From Adiantum capillus-veneris (Eukaryota; Streptophyta; Polypodiopsida; Polypodiales; Pteridaceae): a DNA stretch of 60,000 nt. The notes beneath the pieces are model-generated. The model had not been told where the DNA came from and searched no databases. It saw only the letters and a program-made list of their open reading frames with translations. Below, one piece after another: positions 10,524-22,650 of the stretch. Each line of letters begins with the position of its first letter. Positions within the stretch are counted from its first letter, which is position 1. The stretch covers positions 77,798,291 to 77,858,290 of the forward strand of contig CM043948.1 in NCBI GenBank assembly GCA_014529385.2, read 5' to 3'. A program made the translations under genes and the position numbers.

Positions 10524-11343
10524 CCTGTCTTGTGGTCAAGTACAAAAATTATAGCCCTTAGGCCCACATCCTTTTCATGAATTAGAGATTAGAATTATAT
10601 TGACATCTATATACAAACCAATGATGGAGGTTGAGAAGAAGTCGGACTCCTTTCAAAGTTTCATTAGATTTACAAAGACACACCTAGCTGAATTTATGTT
10701 AACAGACGATATCCCACATTAGGGTGACGTCTATGTTTTGATGACTAATTGAGCTATAGCATAAATGAGCTCCCCTACATACCTCTTGACAACAAGATGA
10801 CATTGTTTAAGTTGGGCATATCTGTGTAGGCGTGGATACATATGCTACCTAGCTACCCATAATTCCGGGTGGTAAACTTTGATCACACCCACGTGATTTT
10901 CACCTCAATTCCATAAGCCTTTCTTAGCGGCTTTCCTCCTCTCAATTCTTCTCTAAATTCCCTTGGTGCATGCAATGATGATCCCATCTCCCCATACTAC
11001 CCAACTGATCTTCCCAACCTTGATATGCTTTAGATAACTCTTAGATGAGTAGCTTTCACCTAAAATTACCTACCTTGATTAATGCTTTACTAATACTCTA
11101 TGATCCACTCCCGTTATATTGTTAGCTTGCATGAGGACTAACGTCACTGGCATCGCTATGGCTTGCAAGCGTAGTAGAAGATTACGTAACCTGGCAACAC
11201 CCTCTTGCAAAGAGTGTCAATACACACAGACAAAAACTTGTGCACACACACACACACACATACACCCTCAAAATCCTCTTCATGCTCACTTTACCTTGGC
11301 TCCCTACTCGCTTTTAAAAAATGCATCTCTGAGTCTCTCTCTC

Positions 11344-11390
<47 letters not shown>

Positions 11391-14300
11391 TGTACACACA
11401 CACACACACACACACACATTGGTTTACATAGCAATGAAGACCCAAATCGATTGCTCACGGATATCCACATCTATGGATGACAAAAATTTTGGGCGCTTTC
11501 AGTTCTCTTGTTGTGCAAGGATGGCATCACTTTGCAAATGTATAATTGGAAGAAGGCATCTATCACCACGGAGTTTCTTCTTGTTATGGACACATGCCGT
11601 ATTTGGCGGGTGCAAAATAGGGATCTTGGATTCATCCCACATGTACGATATGATGGAGAATAATATATTAAGGATAGGTGAAGCTAACCTACTCAATACT
11701 CGATTTGGTATATATTCTCCTTAGTTTTTTTATTAGGTCTGGTTTTTCTGGAATAGTGTAGCTTTGTACATATACATATGTACGATGGCTTTTGCAGGTT
11801 TTGTAGACTCAAATATAGAATTTAAGACATATTTGTTTAGGAGGGGCAAGAAATATTCCAATAGGTACTGATGAGTGTTGAACTGGTAATGGTAACAAAT
11901 GTAGGGTTATTTACCTTGAAAGAATAAAAATGCAAGGACATTATTCATTTTGACATACTGTAGATTGATTGAAGCTACTTGTTTTTCTTTTTCGGACACC
12001 ATTAGCCTCCTATGAGGGTCTCATAAGAGATGGGCCAGATGGCAGACTATGGGATTTTTCAAAAAGTATCAAAATGAAAACAATTCTTTTTTGAAATTTG
12101 TGCAGATGCACACTTACCAAAAACCAAATCTGGGAATGGATTGCTCATTGTTGGCTTGGAGATATATAGTTCTTGGCAGTTGTTCTGAGCTTCATTGACA
12201 ACAATCATCTGGGAGTAGTTTAATGGACCGTTGCTTGCACACATACTATGTACACTTTTTGGTATTGGACTTTTGGAAAACATGCTCAAAAAACAAAGGA
12301 GATACTGCTTGGGTTTTCTTTGGTGTTTTTTAGTAATATATCGTGGGGCGTATTTGACCATAAACTTGAGTTTTCAAGGATATTTAGACATAAAGCTGAA
12401 ACTAACAAGGAAATTGAAGAAACACAAAAGTAATTAGCATATTAGTTATAACATATCTCTTAAGCATAATCTTTATTGATATTATTGTCCACAATGATTA
12501 TGTTTTGTTAACACAATGGTGCTCGGAATAGGGAGAAACATGTGGCCTCAAGTTCTACAATCCTTGTTACATACCTTGATTGGAAACAAAACTGCCCTGA
12601 CTTGCTGTAAGTGATGACTATATATAGTGAACAACGTTTTAAACTTTTGATAACCAGGTTCGGTTTGATGAGTTTTGACTCAAAAATAACACACTAGCAT
12701 TTTTAAATTTCAATTTTCTTTTACTTTTGAGCGGTTTCCAAAGCCTTAAACATCATGTGAGGGTCTCAACAGAGATGACATTGCACTGACCAGACATTTG
12801 AAAAACTCTCTGTTGTACAAGGGAGATGCTGCCCATAAATTTTACTTTTGATTGTTGGTAATCTAGAAGAAGGAATGGTATAAACTTGTGATTAAAATTT
12901 TGACATTAGATTGTTGTGGGGACCTTGTCTTACAAGGATCTTTCATAAAATAGAAGTAAGAAGCTTTTCACAATAGAAATTGCTAAGCATATACAATATT
13001 AAAAATATCCAAACTATGGTTCATTTTCTCTTTGTCATGAGACTAATCTATAATTATCTTTTAGTTTCTTTGTAATTTTGGACACCAATAACATGGAGAA
13101 GGGGTCATTGACACATATCTTCCCAAGTAATGTCAGTAGTGGCATGCCTATGTTCTTGGATAGTGGGAGGCAAAAGGATCCTTCCTTGGGACTACTTAGC
13201 AAACTGCAAGTTCAACAACATAATTAATTTGTCTCAAAAAAATCTACGATTGTTGTCTTTATAATGATAACACAAGTATAACTTGTTTGTATGATTATTG
13301 GAATACATTGTATTTACTCAAAAAATCAATGTGTCAAAATTTTCTTACATTAGTTTATATGTGGTCTCTCCAACTCCATTATATGATTCAATAGATTATA
13401 TGGTTCAATCTATTGTTGGATATTCAATCCAAGCACACACATACATTTTTACAACTAGTCCTTGGCGGGACTAGCATGATACAATGGACCTGATCTTAGA
13501 CTCATTATACCTGCTATACTTGACCCACCCATTCCAAATAGAAGGGTTAGTGCTTCTCGGAACCAAACTTGGTCACGTACACATATGTATTTAGTGGTGT
13601 ATCAAATCTAAATGGAACTACCAGATCCCTAAGCAATTATTATAGCTTATGCTAATTTATAGGGTTTTTTACTCTAAACTACCTTTCTTGCTAACATTGG
13701 ACTGAACCCTTCTATACAAGACTCAAATCTGTGGAGTGGTAACCACATACATAATTCTCTTTCCATTAGCATTTACCAGTGCATGTGCACAAAATTCTCG
13801 TGGTAAGTTCTTTCATACTTGATACTTTTGGTTTTTCCATTGACACCATCAGAACAACATGCAATTGATTGAATCTCTATATGTATAATTAGATCTAGTT
13901 TTGATAGTCTTGATTTTATAAGCCCTATGCACACCACTTTACTGCAAGGTTCCCTTTATAACTTGCTTATAAACTCCTTTCGAGAACTCTTTATGTTCAT
14001 ATATTTCATTTGATAGTATTTGGTTTAGGTAGCGCTACACATGGTGGCCCTACCTCCCACCAGTGTACTAGGGTTGAGGGAGCATCACACACTATTAGCA
14101 ACACACACACACACCACCAGTGTACTATGGTTGAGGGAGCATCACACGCACACTATTAGCAACAACATATACAGATACCACGGATACCATTTTTCAGAGT
14201 TTTCATTGTGAAAACACTTATTGTTTTGATAAACCTTGTAATAGATGAGGTGGGCTACAAGCTTCCAGATTGTATCAACTTGTCATTATCAGTCTTTGGT

Positions 14301-14890
14301 AGAACTCCCTGATTATTAGTTTTGACCACCAAAAACCTTGGCTAAGGTATCAAAGCCAATTTTTGTAAGTTATTATTAATTTTTGGATAATGAAATACAC
14401 AGCGTGAGCTAATGGTGCTCACTTCTCTCCTTCTCGCGCTTCCTACTCCCTCCTTGGTTGCCACATTGCAGTCGCGTTTGTTGCATTGCAACTGTAGGTA
14501 AGAGCTCTACGCACTGACCTAAGTACATCAAAGTAATTGGTAGCCTTTGGCGTTGCCAACCCGCGGCCTGATTTCATCATAACTAGGAATTTACACTTCA
14601 AAATAAAAAACTAAGCATAGGCAGGGTATTCGTATCATTGCTAAGCATTAGATGCATTTTGGGTGGAAAACGACTAGGTCAAAAATCCACTGTTTTTAAT
14701 AATCACGATTTTGTCACTTGACCTAAAGTGGGGTTTGAGACCATAAACATGAGTGTTTAGGTCTTATAAACATGTCCTAGAAGTTTCGTTACGTTTGGAT
14801 GTTATTTGATGCTGCAAAAAATGTGATTTTGCTGATGAGTGGTTGGCTTTTAGTGATTTCTGTCACTTGAGTGTAGCATGAGTTAGAGAC
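10524..14890. other. About 4.4 kb without a recognisable gene
   Basis: AT-rich DNA with short frames only. (CA)n runs lie at about 11241-11260 and 11377-11417 and a (CT)n run at about 11334-11375; the 201-codon frame over them (11119-11724) is largely microsatellite. A 57-bp tandem duplication lies at about 14058-14170 (unit starts CACCAGTGTACTA). I saw no element ends, splice-linked exons or RNA gene. Confidence 0.5.
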
Positions 14891-15124
14891 GATTTATTTC
14901 TTTTTTTCTGAGAGATTGACACCCTCTTGTAGCTATTATGCACTAGTCGAGTCAGCTCTGTCCCATGGATTTACAAAAAAAAAAAATTTCCGAGAAAAAG
15001 ATCCTTCTATTAGTTAATGAAAACTGCCCATAGGGCTACATCCACCTCTGCAGGAGAGGGCTACAACAAGCATGATGGGGAGACTCTCCCAATGAAAAAA
15101 CAACATATATACAATGAGGCTAAA

Positions 15125-15724
15125 TCAAGATATGGAAGGAGGGAAGAGCCACACAGGTGGACAGTAGTGCCATCTGGGCACCCCCTGGACAATGGTGTAG
15201 AAAGGCCTAGGGTGCCAGAGTCGAAGGAAAGCCTCGCAGCGCTCCCGCATGCGGTCGGAGCTGCCCTGTAGTCCCTCAAGCTGTCCTCTGAGAGTATGGA
15301 TCAACTCTAGCCAAAAGTCACAAACAGTCTCTGCTGGTGGCACAGGGCGAGCCTCAAAAATGCGGATACAACGGGCCCGCTAGATGAACCAGAGATCTAG
15401 GCCGCTGATGAGCTCCCAACACTCCTCTCTCTCACTGCACCACTCCTGTGGAGTAAGATTTGTAGCAGGCTGGAGTGTAGGTCGCCCCCCCTGCATCACT
15501 ATCATCGTGCTGGTGGAAGATAGCTCAAACTGAAGTGTCGGGCCCGTGAGGGTGGACCAAGCCGCTGCCCCCCAAGTGTACTGTCGAGCCGTGGAGAGGG
15601 AAGGCATCAACCGAAGAACTCGTAGCCACACCTGCTGGGCCGAAGTACAGTCCCAAAGACAGTGACGCTGACTCTCGACCAACTGGTCACAGGCTGCACA
15701 TGCGGCCGAGAGACCACTATGCAC
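15125..15724 (-). pseudogene. LINE ORF2 C-terminus with zf-RVT zinc-ribbon motif
   Basis: CAACDQLVESQRHCLWDC followed by TSAQQVWLRVL matches the zf-RVT pattern (C-x2-C, then H-x3-W-x2-C and VW) that ends many plant LINE ORF2 proteins. After a stop near 15,380 the downstream frame continues with FWLELIHTLRGQLEGLQG and ends at 15,125. This region may bind template RNA; that role is known only for the family. Broken by a stop and a frame change. Confidence 0.75.
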
Positions 15725-16700
15725 AAGCTAGCTCCCTACTGTTGTGGCTCTGTGTGCAACCAGCCACTGGAACAAAGTGACGCGCCTCGGCTGTCTGGAG
15801 TCCCACAGCCTCTGCCAAAAAGCTGCCAAGAACTCTATTGTGAGGCCCTCCTCGTGCCAATGACGTGCTGCAGCGGGGCGGGCCTCTCTCTGTGCTGCAA
15901 GTATATGACGTCCAAGCGGAACAGTGTACTAAAAAAAGGGGACTCCTGGGCGGTCTGTAGAAGAGAAGGGGTCCCTCCATAGCCACTCACCAGGATCCCA
16001 CTGTACTCGTGCCAGTAAATAGCACTCCCAAGCCCATAGCCTCCAGTGTCCTGTCTCATAGCTGCTGGGTCAGGGTCGATGACGCAAGTCCTCCCACAGA
16101 TGCCCACAACTCGGATCCTCTGGAAACAGCACTCTGCTACCTGCCGGGCCTCTACTGCAACTCGTTGTAATCGTCCCCCACCCTGAAGCTCGAAGAACAG
16201 GGCTGGGACAGTCTTTGAGCAAGCCCTGACTAAAATGAGAGCTTCCAGTCGTGTGAAGGCTCCCATCCACCGGGGTGCTACTGGCTCGAGAGGCGTGAGC
16301 CACTCAGCTGGAACTGACTTTAAGATGTCCTGACACATGCTCTGCACCCCTCTCATGCCCTGTAGCTGGACAGCCTGCACCTCCTCTGACAAACCTGTGA
16401 ACGCTAGCCAGTTACCTAGAGAGCGCGCTGGACCTGCTGCCATGGGACCCCAAGAAACATGAGGCCAAACATGAGGCCGACTCCCAACCAAGTGGCCTCT
16501 CTGAGTGCTAACCATGGGGTTCCTTACGAGGGGCTGCCGTAGGCGCTCCTCCATGCACATCGGCTGTCTCTGCTCTAGGCCACGCCGTAAGAGATCCCAA
16601 GATCGAAGCAAACTCACAGCAAATCGGTCCTCCAGTCTCGTGCTCAAACCAACTCGGCGCAGCTCTGTAAAGATCCATCTGGTCGAAGGTTGCAAAGGGC
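15725..16700 (-). pseudogene. LINE ORF2 region between RT and zinc ribbon
   Basis: A 286-codon open frame (16,695-15,835, minus) continues ORF2 after the RT thumb. It contains LRSWDLLRRGLEQRQPMCME and SAIYWHEYSGILVSGYGGTP. No catalytic motif is expected here. A frameshift near 15,840 leads to a frame with VLGSFLAEAVGLQTAEARHF before the zinc ribbon. Assignment rests on position within ORF2. Confidence 0.65.
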
Positions 16701-18300
16701 CTCCTTACTGAGGCACCCTGGCACGAAGCCTCTGCAACAAGAACTCCTTCCAGGGCTCCTCGCTTGGAAGAAGTCCACTGACGACGAACTTCCCAAGAAG
16801 GGCTCTGCTCTGCTGTGTTGGATCAATGATCCCAAGCCCTCCCTGAGAACAAGGAAGTGTGATGACCGACCAAGCCACCTGCAACAAGAACTCCTTCCAG
16901 GGCTCCTCGCTTGGAAGAAGTCCACTGACGACGAACTTCCCAAGAAGGGATCTTCTCTGTTGTGCTGGATCAATGATCCCAAGCCCTCCCTGAGAAGAAG
17001 GAAGTGTGATGACCGACCAAGCCACCTTGGCTCGGGCAATCTGAGTGTCGCGACCTGAACAAAGGAAGTTCCTAATCAGCCTCTCTACCTGGATGATACA
17101 AGAACTTCGAGAAGATCCAGCAAGAAGTGATGTACCACATAGTCTCCAACAACACCTGGTTGGCAACTACTACTCTGCCAGCCAGCGAAAGTCGTGCTGA
17201 GCTCCAATGTAACAGCTTTCTCCTGATGGACAGGAGGAGAGGAGCAATCTGCTGCTCGGGGGACAAGTCCAAACCAACCTGACAACCCAAGTACCGAACT
17301 ACAGTCCCTGGAGGAATCCACCTGAAACCCTCTCCTGGCATCCAATCTGGCACAGGAGCACTGCCAACCGAGAAAGCCACTGTCTTTCTCCAGTTGATCA
17401 GTACGCCCGATGCACAGCAGAAGGTCTCCAAAGCCTGCTCACATCTGTGTAAATTGGCCTCCTGGCCCTCTAAGTACAAGGCTGAGTCGTCGGTAAACTG
17501 AGCATCTAGAAGCTCATCTCCCCGTATAGGGAGTGCTAAGCCCCTCAGACCAACCTGCTGTGACACCAAAAATCTACTCATCACCTCCGCATAGAACAAA
17601 AAGAGAAAGGGGGCAAGAGGACAACCCTATCTGACCAATCGTGTGAGCATGAAGCGCTCACCTCTACCTCCTGCCAAAAGGACCTGACTGTGAGCCTGTC
17701 TATACAAAGATAACACCCCTCTGATCCAAGCATCTCAGAAATGCATCCTACATAGTGTGCCCTCTAGAAAGTCCCACTCAACTCTGTCGTATGCCTTCTC
17801 AAAATCGAGAAGAAGAATCACAAGGTCCTCCCCACGGAGTCGTGCTAGGGGAGAAGCCTCCCACAAAGTGAAGATGTTGTCAAGGATACTACGTTCTTGG
17901 ACAAAACCTGTTTGAGTCCCATGTACAAGGCTCTCCAAAAGTGGCTGAATCCTCAAACTCAGAGCCTTGGAAAGAATTTTGTAGGCTGAGTTGAGGATGG
18001 TGATGGGACGCCACTGTCAAATCTCATCCAAGGATCCACCCTCCTTTGGAATGAGGTAAATCAGGCCCTCACTCATGCTATCTGGCATCACTCCTGTGTG
18101 CAAAATGTACTGAAAGGCACTACAAAGAGCTGGGACAAGCAGGTCCCAGTACTCCAAGAAAAAACTGGGAGTCAGCCCATCCTCATTTGGACAGCTACCA
18201 CGAGAGAGGGCCCTAAGAGCCGTGTGCAGCTCCTCAAGATGAAGAGGTATCTCTAGCCTCTGGCGCATCTCCTCAGTCATAAGACAAGGCATCTGTGCCC
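16700..18300 (-). pseudogene. LINE ORF2 reverse transcriptase domain
   Basis: Minus-strand RT blocks occur in order: an NEDGLTPSFF segment (usual PGPDG; 18,190-18,150), EGLIYLIPKEG, TGFVQERSILDNIF, motif A LLLDFEKAYDRVEWDFL (about 17,820-17,770), the catalytic FTDDSALYL (about 17,500) and the thumb-region phrase LSLAGRVVVANQVLLETMWY. Both aspartates of the FTDD box remain. Stops interrupt the frame at about 18,018, 17,735 and 17,627, and a frameshift lies near 17,072. The enzyme makes cDNA at the nicked target site (target-primed reverse transcription). A 147-bp tandem duplication (16,732-17,025) adds 49 residues to the thumb end. Confidence 0.9.
16732..17025 (-). repeat. 147-bp in-frame tandem duplication within LINE ORF2
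   Basis: Two copies (about 16,732-16,878 and 16,879-17,025) encode near-identical 49-residue segments, each with SQGGLGIIDP and LLGKFVVSGLLPSEEPWKEF. The length is a multiple of three, so the frame is kept. Copies differ by only a few bases, so the duplication is younger than most decay of the element or has been homogenised. Confidence 0.95.
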
Positions 18301-19636
18301 AAACCTGCTCCCTGCATGCATTCTATCTCTCTGGCTGGGGCTCAGCCGACAGTAACTCACGATAAAATTCAGTAGCAACTGCACACATATCCTCGGGCTC
18401 ACAAACAACTGACCCATCAGGTCTCCTCAACTGATTGACCTTGGCATGCGAGTGCCGAGGTCCCACTGTCTCAAAAAAATCACCTGTCACTCTGTCACCC
18501 ACCTGAGTCCACTGAGATGCCTGTCGCTGAAAGGAAAACTCATGGCGCCTCTCCTCTGTGCAAGCAAGCTCCTGTCGAGCCTCCTATAACTGCTCCTCCA
18601 ACCATGGCCTGTCTCGATGCTGCTCCTGCATCCTCTGTAGTGAAGCAATGCCTCATCTGAGACGCTGCTCCTCCTCTCTCGCTGCAGCCCGTCGAGCCAG
18701 AGACTCTTTGAGAAAAAAGTGGCTAAGCTGAGCTAGGCCTAAGGCCATTCTGTCTACACGTGGAGCTTGGCTATTTATGCCCTCTGTCCAGAGAGCCTCT
18801 ACCCTCTCTCTGAGTGCTCAGTCCAACAAGACCCGCTCTGGGATGCGAAGCATCGTGCTCCCACTCCTCTGCCTATCTGCCACTGTGAGGATCACTGGTG
18901 CATGGTCCGAGAAGGATGTCCCTGCCAGGATGCCCACTGATCCCCCCAAGTCACTGAAGTGGTCACTAGTGTAGAAGTGATCTATGCGCGATAGATTCAC
19001 TCCTCCCACTCTACGATCCGATCTAGAGAAGGCAAGACTCTCTGGAGGCCTCACAAAGCCAGAATGCTGCCATGTATCCGAGACCCTCAAAGTCATACAC
19101 AACCTCTCCCAAGTTGCTAACTCGACTCCATGCACAGTAGCATGGTTGCCTCCGATCCTGTCAGAAGGGTCCTCCAACATGTTGAAGTCCCCTCCTACAC
19201 ACCAATGGTCAACCTATGGCAAAGACTCAACAATCTGTGACCAAAACTCTGCACGAGCACTCACCACATTGGGCGCATAGATGTTCAGGAAGCCCACAAG
19301 GCCACCCTGAACCTGCATAGTAATCCACTGAGCCCTGCCAAGCACAATAATCCCTCTGCCCACAATGGCCTGCTGGAATGAGTCCGCAATAGTCATACAT
19401 ACCCCACCCTGGATGCCTCCAGGTCCAAAAGCAGCTGACCAAAAGGTATCATAGCATCCACGCAAAATCTGACCACATCACCGAATGCGGCTCTCAGACA
19501 AATGGTGCTACTGAAGCATAAGGAGATCAATATCTCCTTCCAACAGGCAGCGCTGAAGCTCTTGACGCAATCGGCCCCGTTGTCGCTGAAACTGGGGCCC
19601 ACCTAGTCCTTGCACGTTCCACGAGACGATCCTCAT
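18301..19636 (-). pseudogene. LINE ORF2 start and APE-type endonuclease domain
   Basis: ORF2 starts at an ATG at 19,636 (minus), just before IVSWNVQGLGGPQFQR. Endonuclease blocks follow in order: WNVQGLGG, LLMLQ followed by a stop where the catalytic Glu is expected, GGIQGGVCM, GFLNIYAPNV, GGDFNMLEDPSDR, SRIDHFYTSDHFSDLGG and the terminal SDHAPVILTV. These match the EEP/APE fold that nicks target DNA. Stops at the catalytic Glu codon and near 19,215 (between SLP and VDHW), plus others toward 18,300, make it inactive. The region 18,300-18,800 links endonuclease to RT. Confidence 0.88.
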
Positions 19637-19679
19637 GGGGAGCAAGAGAGAACATATGCTGACACAACAGCAAGACGGG

Positions 19680-21535
19680 CTATCTTTGAGGCTCGCTTGG
19701 ATGGAGAGTAATCCGCATACGAGCGTCCTCTAGATAGGCGAGACTGCAGTGAGTGCCTTGTTCAAGCCCAAGTAGTGCAAGCCGTGCGTAAAGCAACCTC
19801 CTCTGTCCAAGAGTCCTCATGAATGTATACATAGCAAGGAAAACACTACGTATCAGCAAAAAAGTACACCACAATGTGCCTACATCCTGCTCAGTCTGGG
19901 GTGTCACCGCAAACTTGGCCAGTGGCCACAAAGTCTGCAGCAAATCTGTAACGCCAAGTTCTCCCATGTGGTGAGAGAACTCGAGAACCTGTGTATGCAA
20001 CCATCCCACCACTGAGTCGAGGGACCACTATGTCTCGGTCCTACCATAGAGGGGGAAGGAGAAACCAACTGCTGAGTCCAAGGGCTCTGTCCCCCTAGCG
20101 GCGAGGAACAAAGCGTGGACCCTGAAGCAGGCTGCCTCGTGGTCTGCTGCGGAATCGCCGAGAAAGCGAGTGAACCCGTAATCGAAGAAATCCCAGCGGC
20201 GTCGGAGGTCAATGCTCGTTAGACCACGAGGGATAGCTGCAAGGGAAGATGTCTGAATATGCAGAGGGGGCCGCAAGAAGGGCTTAACCTCTCTCGCTAG
20301 GCAACTCGTGGCAAAGGCGTTGCCAAGAGATCTCCTAGCCGCCAGCGAGGGATCAGTCTCCTGAGTCAACTGTGGTACTGAAACAGGAGGAGGGGGAGAA
20401 GGAGCTGGGGGGGGCGGAGGAGAAGAGAAGCAGGGTGGGGCGACAGAGACAAGGGGGCGAGGTGGGGAGTGGGCGGGAGCAGAGGGCGGGGAAGGGGATG
20501 AGGAGGAGGAGGGGAAATCGGATGGTGGGGCAGCTGGCGAGGGGGAAGCGGAGGTGGAGGCTGGCTTAGGGGGCTCCTCCTACTCAAGAGGACCAAAGAG
20601 ATTCCCCGTGGGAACCCACGCTACTGATTAGGCACGTGAGGGCCACTTTGAGTGCCAGGCTGTCGCTGTGGCCCCTGGCATTGACGGCCACGGGCCTGCT
20701 GCCACCCCTCCTCCGCTGGAGCCCCAAGCTCAGAGGGTGGCTCTGGATCTGTGCGCCGTGTCGCTGGCTGTGGCTGTGGCCTAGCCTTGGCAAGTTGGGG
20801 CTGAGGCTGAGGTGCGGGTCGAGGTCTCCTCCGTGGACAGGCCTTCGCTAGGTGGCCCATCTGTCTGCAAATGAAGCACTGGTTCGGGAGACCCGAGTAC
20901 TCCACACTCTGTCTAAACCACCCCCCACTCACCCGAGGCAGAAGGATGACCTTCGGGAGCATGTGGGTATCTCTGAACAAAACTGGAATTGAAGGGATGC
21001 CAGCCGCCTTGGCAGCCACTGATGCTGTCGTACGAGGTGTCTCCAGGACAGTCCCGATGGCGGAGCCAATCCTGGAGAGAAGTGGAAGGTACTCCCTCCG
21101 TAAACCCGGAAAGAAAACTGAGATGGGGATGTCTGCCTCCTCTACTAGCACATCCGAAGTCGGGTCAAAACCATGTCGCCGCTGTCGAAAGTGGGTGCGT
21201 GATGCTCGGATGGCCAGTGGACTCATAGCTATGACCTTGGAGCCCATCTCGGAAGTCTCGAACTCAATCTAGTAGTACCCCCGTCTGAGAATCTGGACAT
21301 CCAAGATCTTGCCCACCTCTGCAAGAAGGCAGGCCTGGAGAAGGTCTCGCAGCTCTCCTCTACTAGGACGGGTGCCGAGAACCTTGCAGATGACAGAAGT
21401 TTCCTGCAAGCATTCTACCTCTGCGGCAAGGTTCGCTTTCTCTGTCGGCGAAAGAGCAAGTCGAATGGTGGGCTCAGCGGGGTCGGGCGAGGGGCCTTCA
21501 TGCGACTCCCTCTATGGCAGAGCAGGAGCCTCCAT
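19680..21535 (-). pseudogene. LINE ORF1: DUF4283-like RNA-binding protein with CCHC knuckle
   Basis: The frame can start at an ATG at 21,535 (minus). The N-terminal part carries the DUF4283 pattern of plant LINE and gag-like proteins: VICKVLGTRPSRGELRDLL, ISVFFPGLRREYLPLLSRIG and SAIGTVLETPRTT. It is followed by one zinc knuckle CFICRQMGHLAKAC (C-x2-C-x4-H-x4-C, intact) at about 20,880-20,840. A Pro/Gln/Arg-rich tail follows, then a stop at 20,621, a proline-rich linker and a frame change near 20,370. The C-terminal part (SLAARRSLGNAFATSCLARE, then YTFMRTLGQRRLLYARLALL) runs to 19,680. ORF1 proteins coat the LINE RNA. At least three stops and one frameshift are visible. Confidence 0.8.
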
Positions 21536-21539
21536 CTGT

Positions 21540-21661
21540 GTCTATTGCTGAGTCGAAGAAGTGGGCGGTGAAGAAAATCTGCAACCGAGTACGCCAAGCA
21601 CTCGTCCGAAGAAGAAGTGATGCAGAGCCAGGTGCAGAAGACCTTCGGGAGCGATGAGGAT

Positions 21662-21705
<44 letters not shown>

Positions 21706-22000
21706 GGGGGGGGGGGGAGGGAGAAGCGGCCAGGGAATGGGGGGCTGCGGACGGGCTAGGGGGCAGCTACGGGGGAGGGAAGCAAGCACAAGAGGGCAAG
21801 GGTGGCGGGCAGGGTTGGGCGAGTGAGGCAGCGCCAGGGCGATGGGGGCAGCGCGAGGTCGAGGGGGTAGCGCGGGGTCTGGAGGCAGCGAGGGCGAGAG
21901 GGAGGGGGGGGGGGGGGGGGTGAGGGGCAGAGATGGCGCAACAATAAGGGGGGGGGGAGCGTGCAGCAGTAGCGAGCGTTCAACTTGCTGGTCCGTGTCT
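21540..22000 (-). repeat. Poly-G tracts in the GC-rich LINE 5' region
   Basis: On the plus strand the run at 21,661-21,719 is almost pure G with isolated A, and further G runs lie at about 21,902-21,920 and 21,948-21,957. On the LINE strand these are poly-C. The surrounding plus-strand DNA is rich in GGGCGAGG and GGCAGCG. This is probably the LINE 5' untranslated and promoter region; poly-Pro or poly-Gly frames over it are artefacts. Confidence 0.75.
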
Positions 22001-22102
22001 CTCGGAAACTGGTAAATTGTAGCATATGGATTGACAATTTAATCGGGATTCTTGTTAATACTGCAATAAGATAGGATAGTGAGGTTAGACACATGTCCCA
22101 CA
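22001..22102 (+). mobile_element. 3' remnant of the 5' LTR of gypsy element A
   Basis: The 100 bp before the primer-binding site end in CCCACA, as an LTR should, two bases before the PBS. The rest of the LTR is missing or displaced; the LINE abuts it on the left. I could not match it by eye to the putative 3' LTR (31,863 onward). Confidence 0.45.
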
Positions 22103-22104
22103 TT

Positions 22105-22122
22105 TAGTGCCGTTGCCGGGGA
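22105..22122 (+). promoter_or_regulatory. Primer-binding site (tRNA-Asp type) of gypsy element A
   Basis: TAGTGCCGTTGCCGGGGA matches, at 16 of 18 positions, the complement of the 3' end of plant tRNA-Asp, the primer known for Athila/Tat-type gypsy elements. It places the start of an element on the plus strand just before the gag-pol remnants. Confidence 0.8.
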
Positions 22123-22650
22123 TTGAAGAGACCTAAACTAGGGAAAAACATGAGCATCCTGTGAAGTTATCCTTTGACTTCCTCTAGGATCGCATAGAGT
22201 TTGAAACTTTTTTTTAGAAACCACATAGCCTAAGATTGTCGTCTTTTGCTGCGTAGAGGTAGCTTGGAAGTAATCGTAGTTTTCCACTGGCTTTAGGACT
22301 ATAGGATCGTAGGATTAGAGTAGGATTTTGATGATTGATAGACAAGACAAGTCTTAAGATCAATTCTCAAAAAACCATAAAAGACAAGAAAACGAGTATT
22401 TGTGGACACTTTCCACAACCCCATTGCATGAGAATCTAGGAGTAGGGTAAGTAGGATCCGAGGTGGATTTCAAAACATTGCTCTCTTTGAAAGAATCATT
22501 GTGAGTTGTTATTGGAAGTTGCAAAATTTCACGTCTACGGCTAGAAATAGCACGAAAAGACTCAAAACCACTTAATCCAACTGGAGAGTAAGCTTAAAAG
22601 TTGTCTGAACCAATGGGTAAGCTCAATGGCACTTTGAGGTAAAAATCTCA
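22123..22650 (+). other. Element A leader, proximal part
   Basis: Untranslated leader after the PBS. No reading frame is supported and no repeat unit was recognised before about 22,650. Confidence 0.5.

Larger units (their letters stand above)
14900..22000 (-). mobile_element. LINE (plant L1-like non-LTR retrotransposon), near full length, decayed
   Basis: On the minus strand, in order: a G/C-extreme 5' region (about 22,000-21,540), ORF1 (21,535-19,680), a 43-bp spacer, then ORF2 (19,636-15,125) with endonuclease, reverse transcriptase and a zinc-ribbon end. This is the standard two-ORF plant LINE order at about the usual length. The 3' border is not resolved; a T-rich run at about 14,901-14,911 could be the tail seen from the plus strand. 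No target-site duplication was found. The local GC content is far above that of both flanks. Confidence 0.85.

Noticed and set aside
11119-11724. A 201-codon plus-strand frame
   Set aside because: Half of it is microsatellite (Ser-Leu and Thr-His runs); the rest matches no domain and has no splice or neighbour support.
12059-12440. Overlapping frames on both strands that look faintly protein-like
   Set aside because: No motif, and both strands are open, as in AT-rich non-coding DNA.
13414-13860. TGTTGGATATTCAATCC...AACA as a possible solo LTR
   Set aside because: No 5-bp target duplication at the two ends and no second copy in the window.
14694-14716. TTTAATAATCACGATTTTG as an eighth leader palindrome
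   Set aside because: Only one arm matches, the other is not symmetric, and no 286-bp partner lies nearby.
21617-21923. Glycine-rich plus-strand frames and the proline-rich minus-strand frame
   Set aside because: Products of the poly-G tract and GC-rich 5' region of the LINE.
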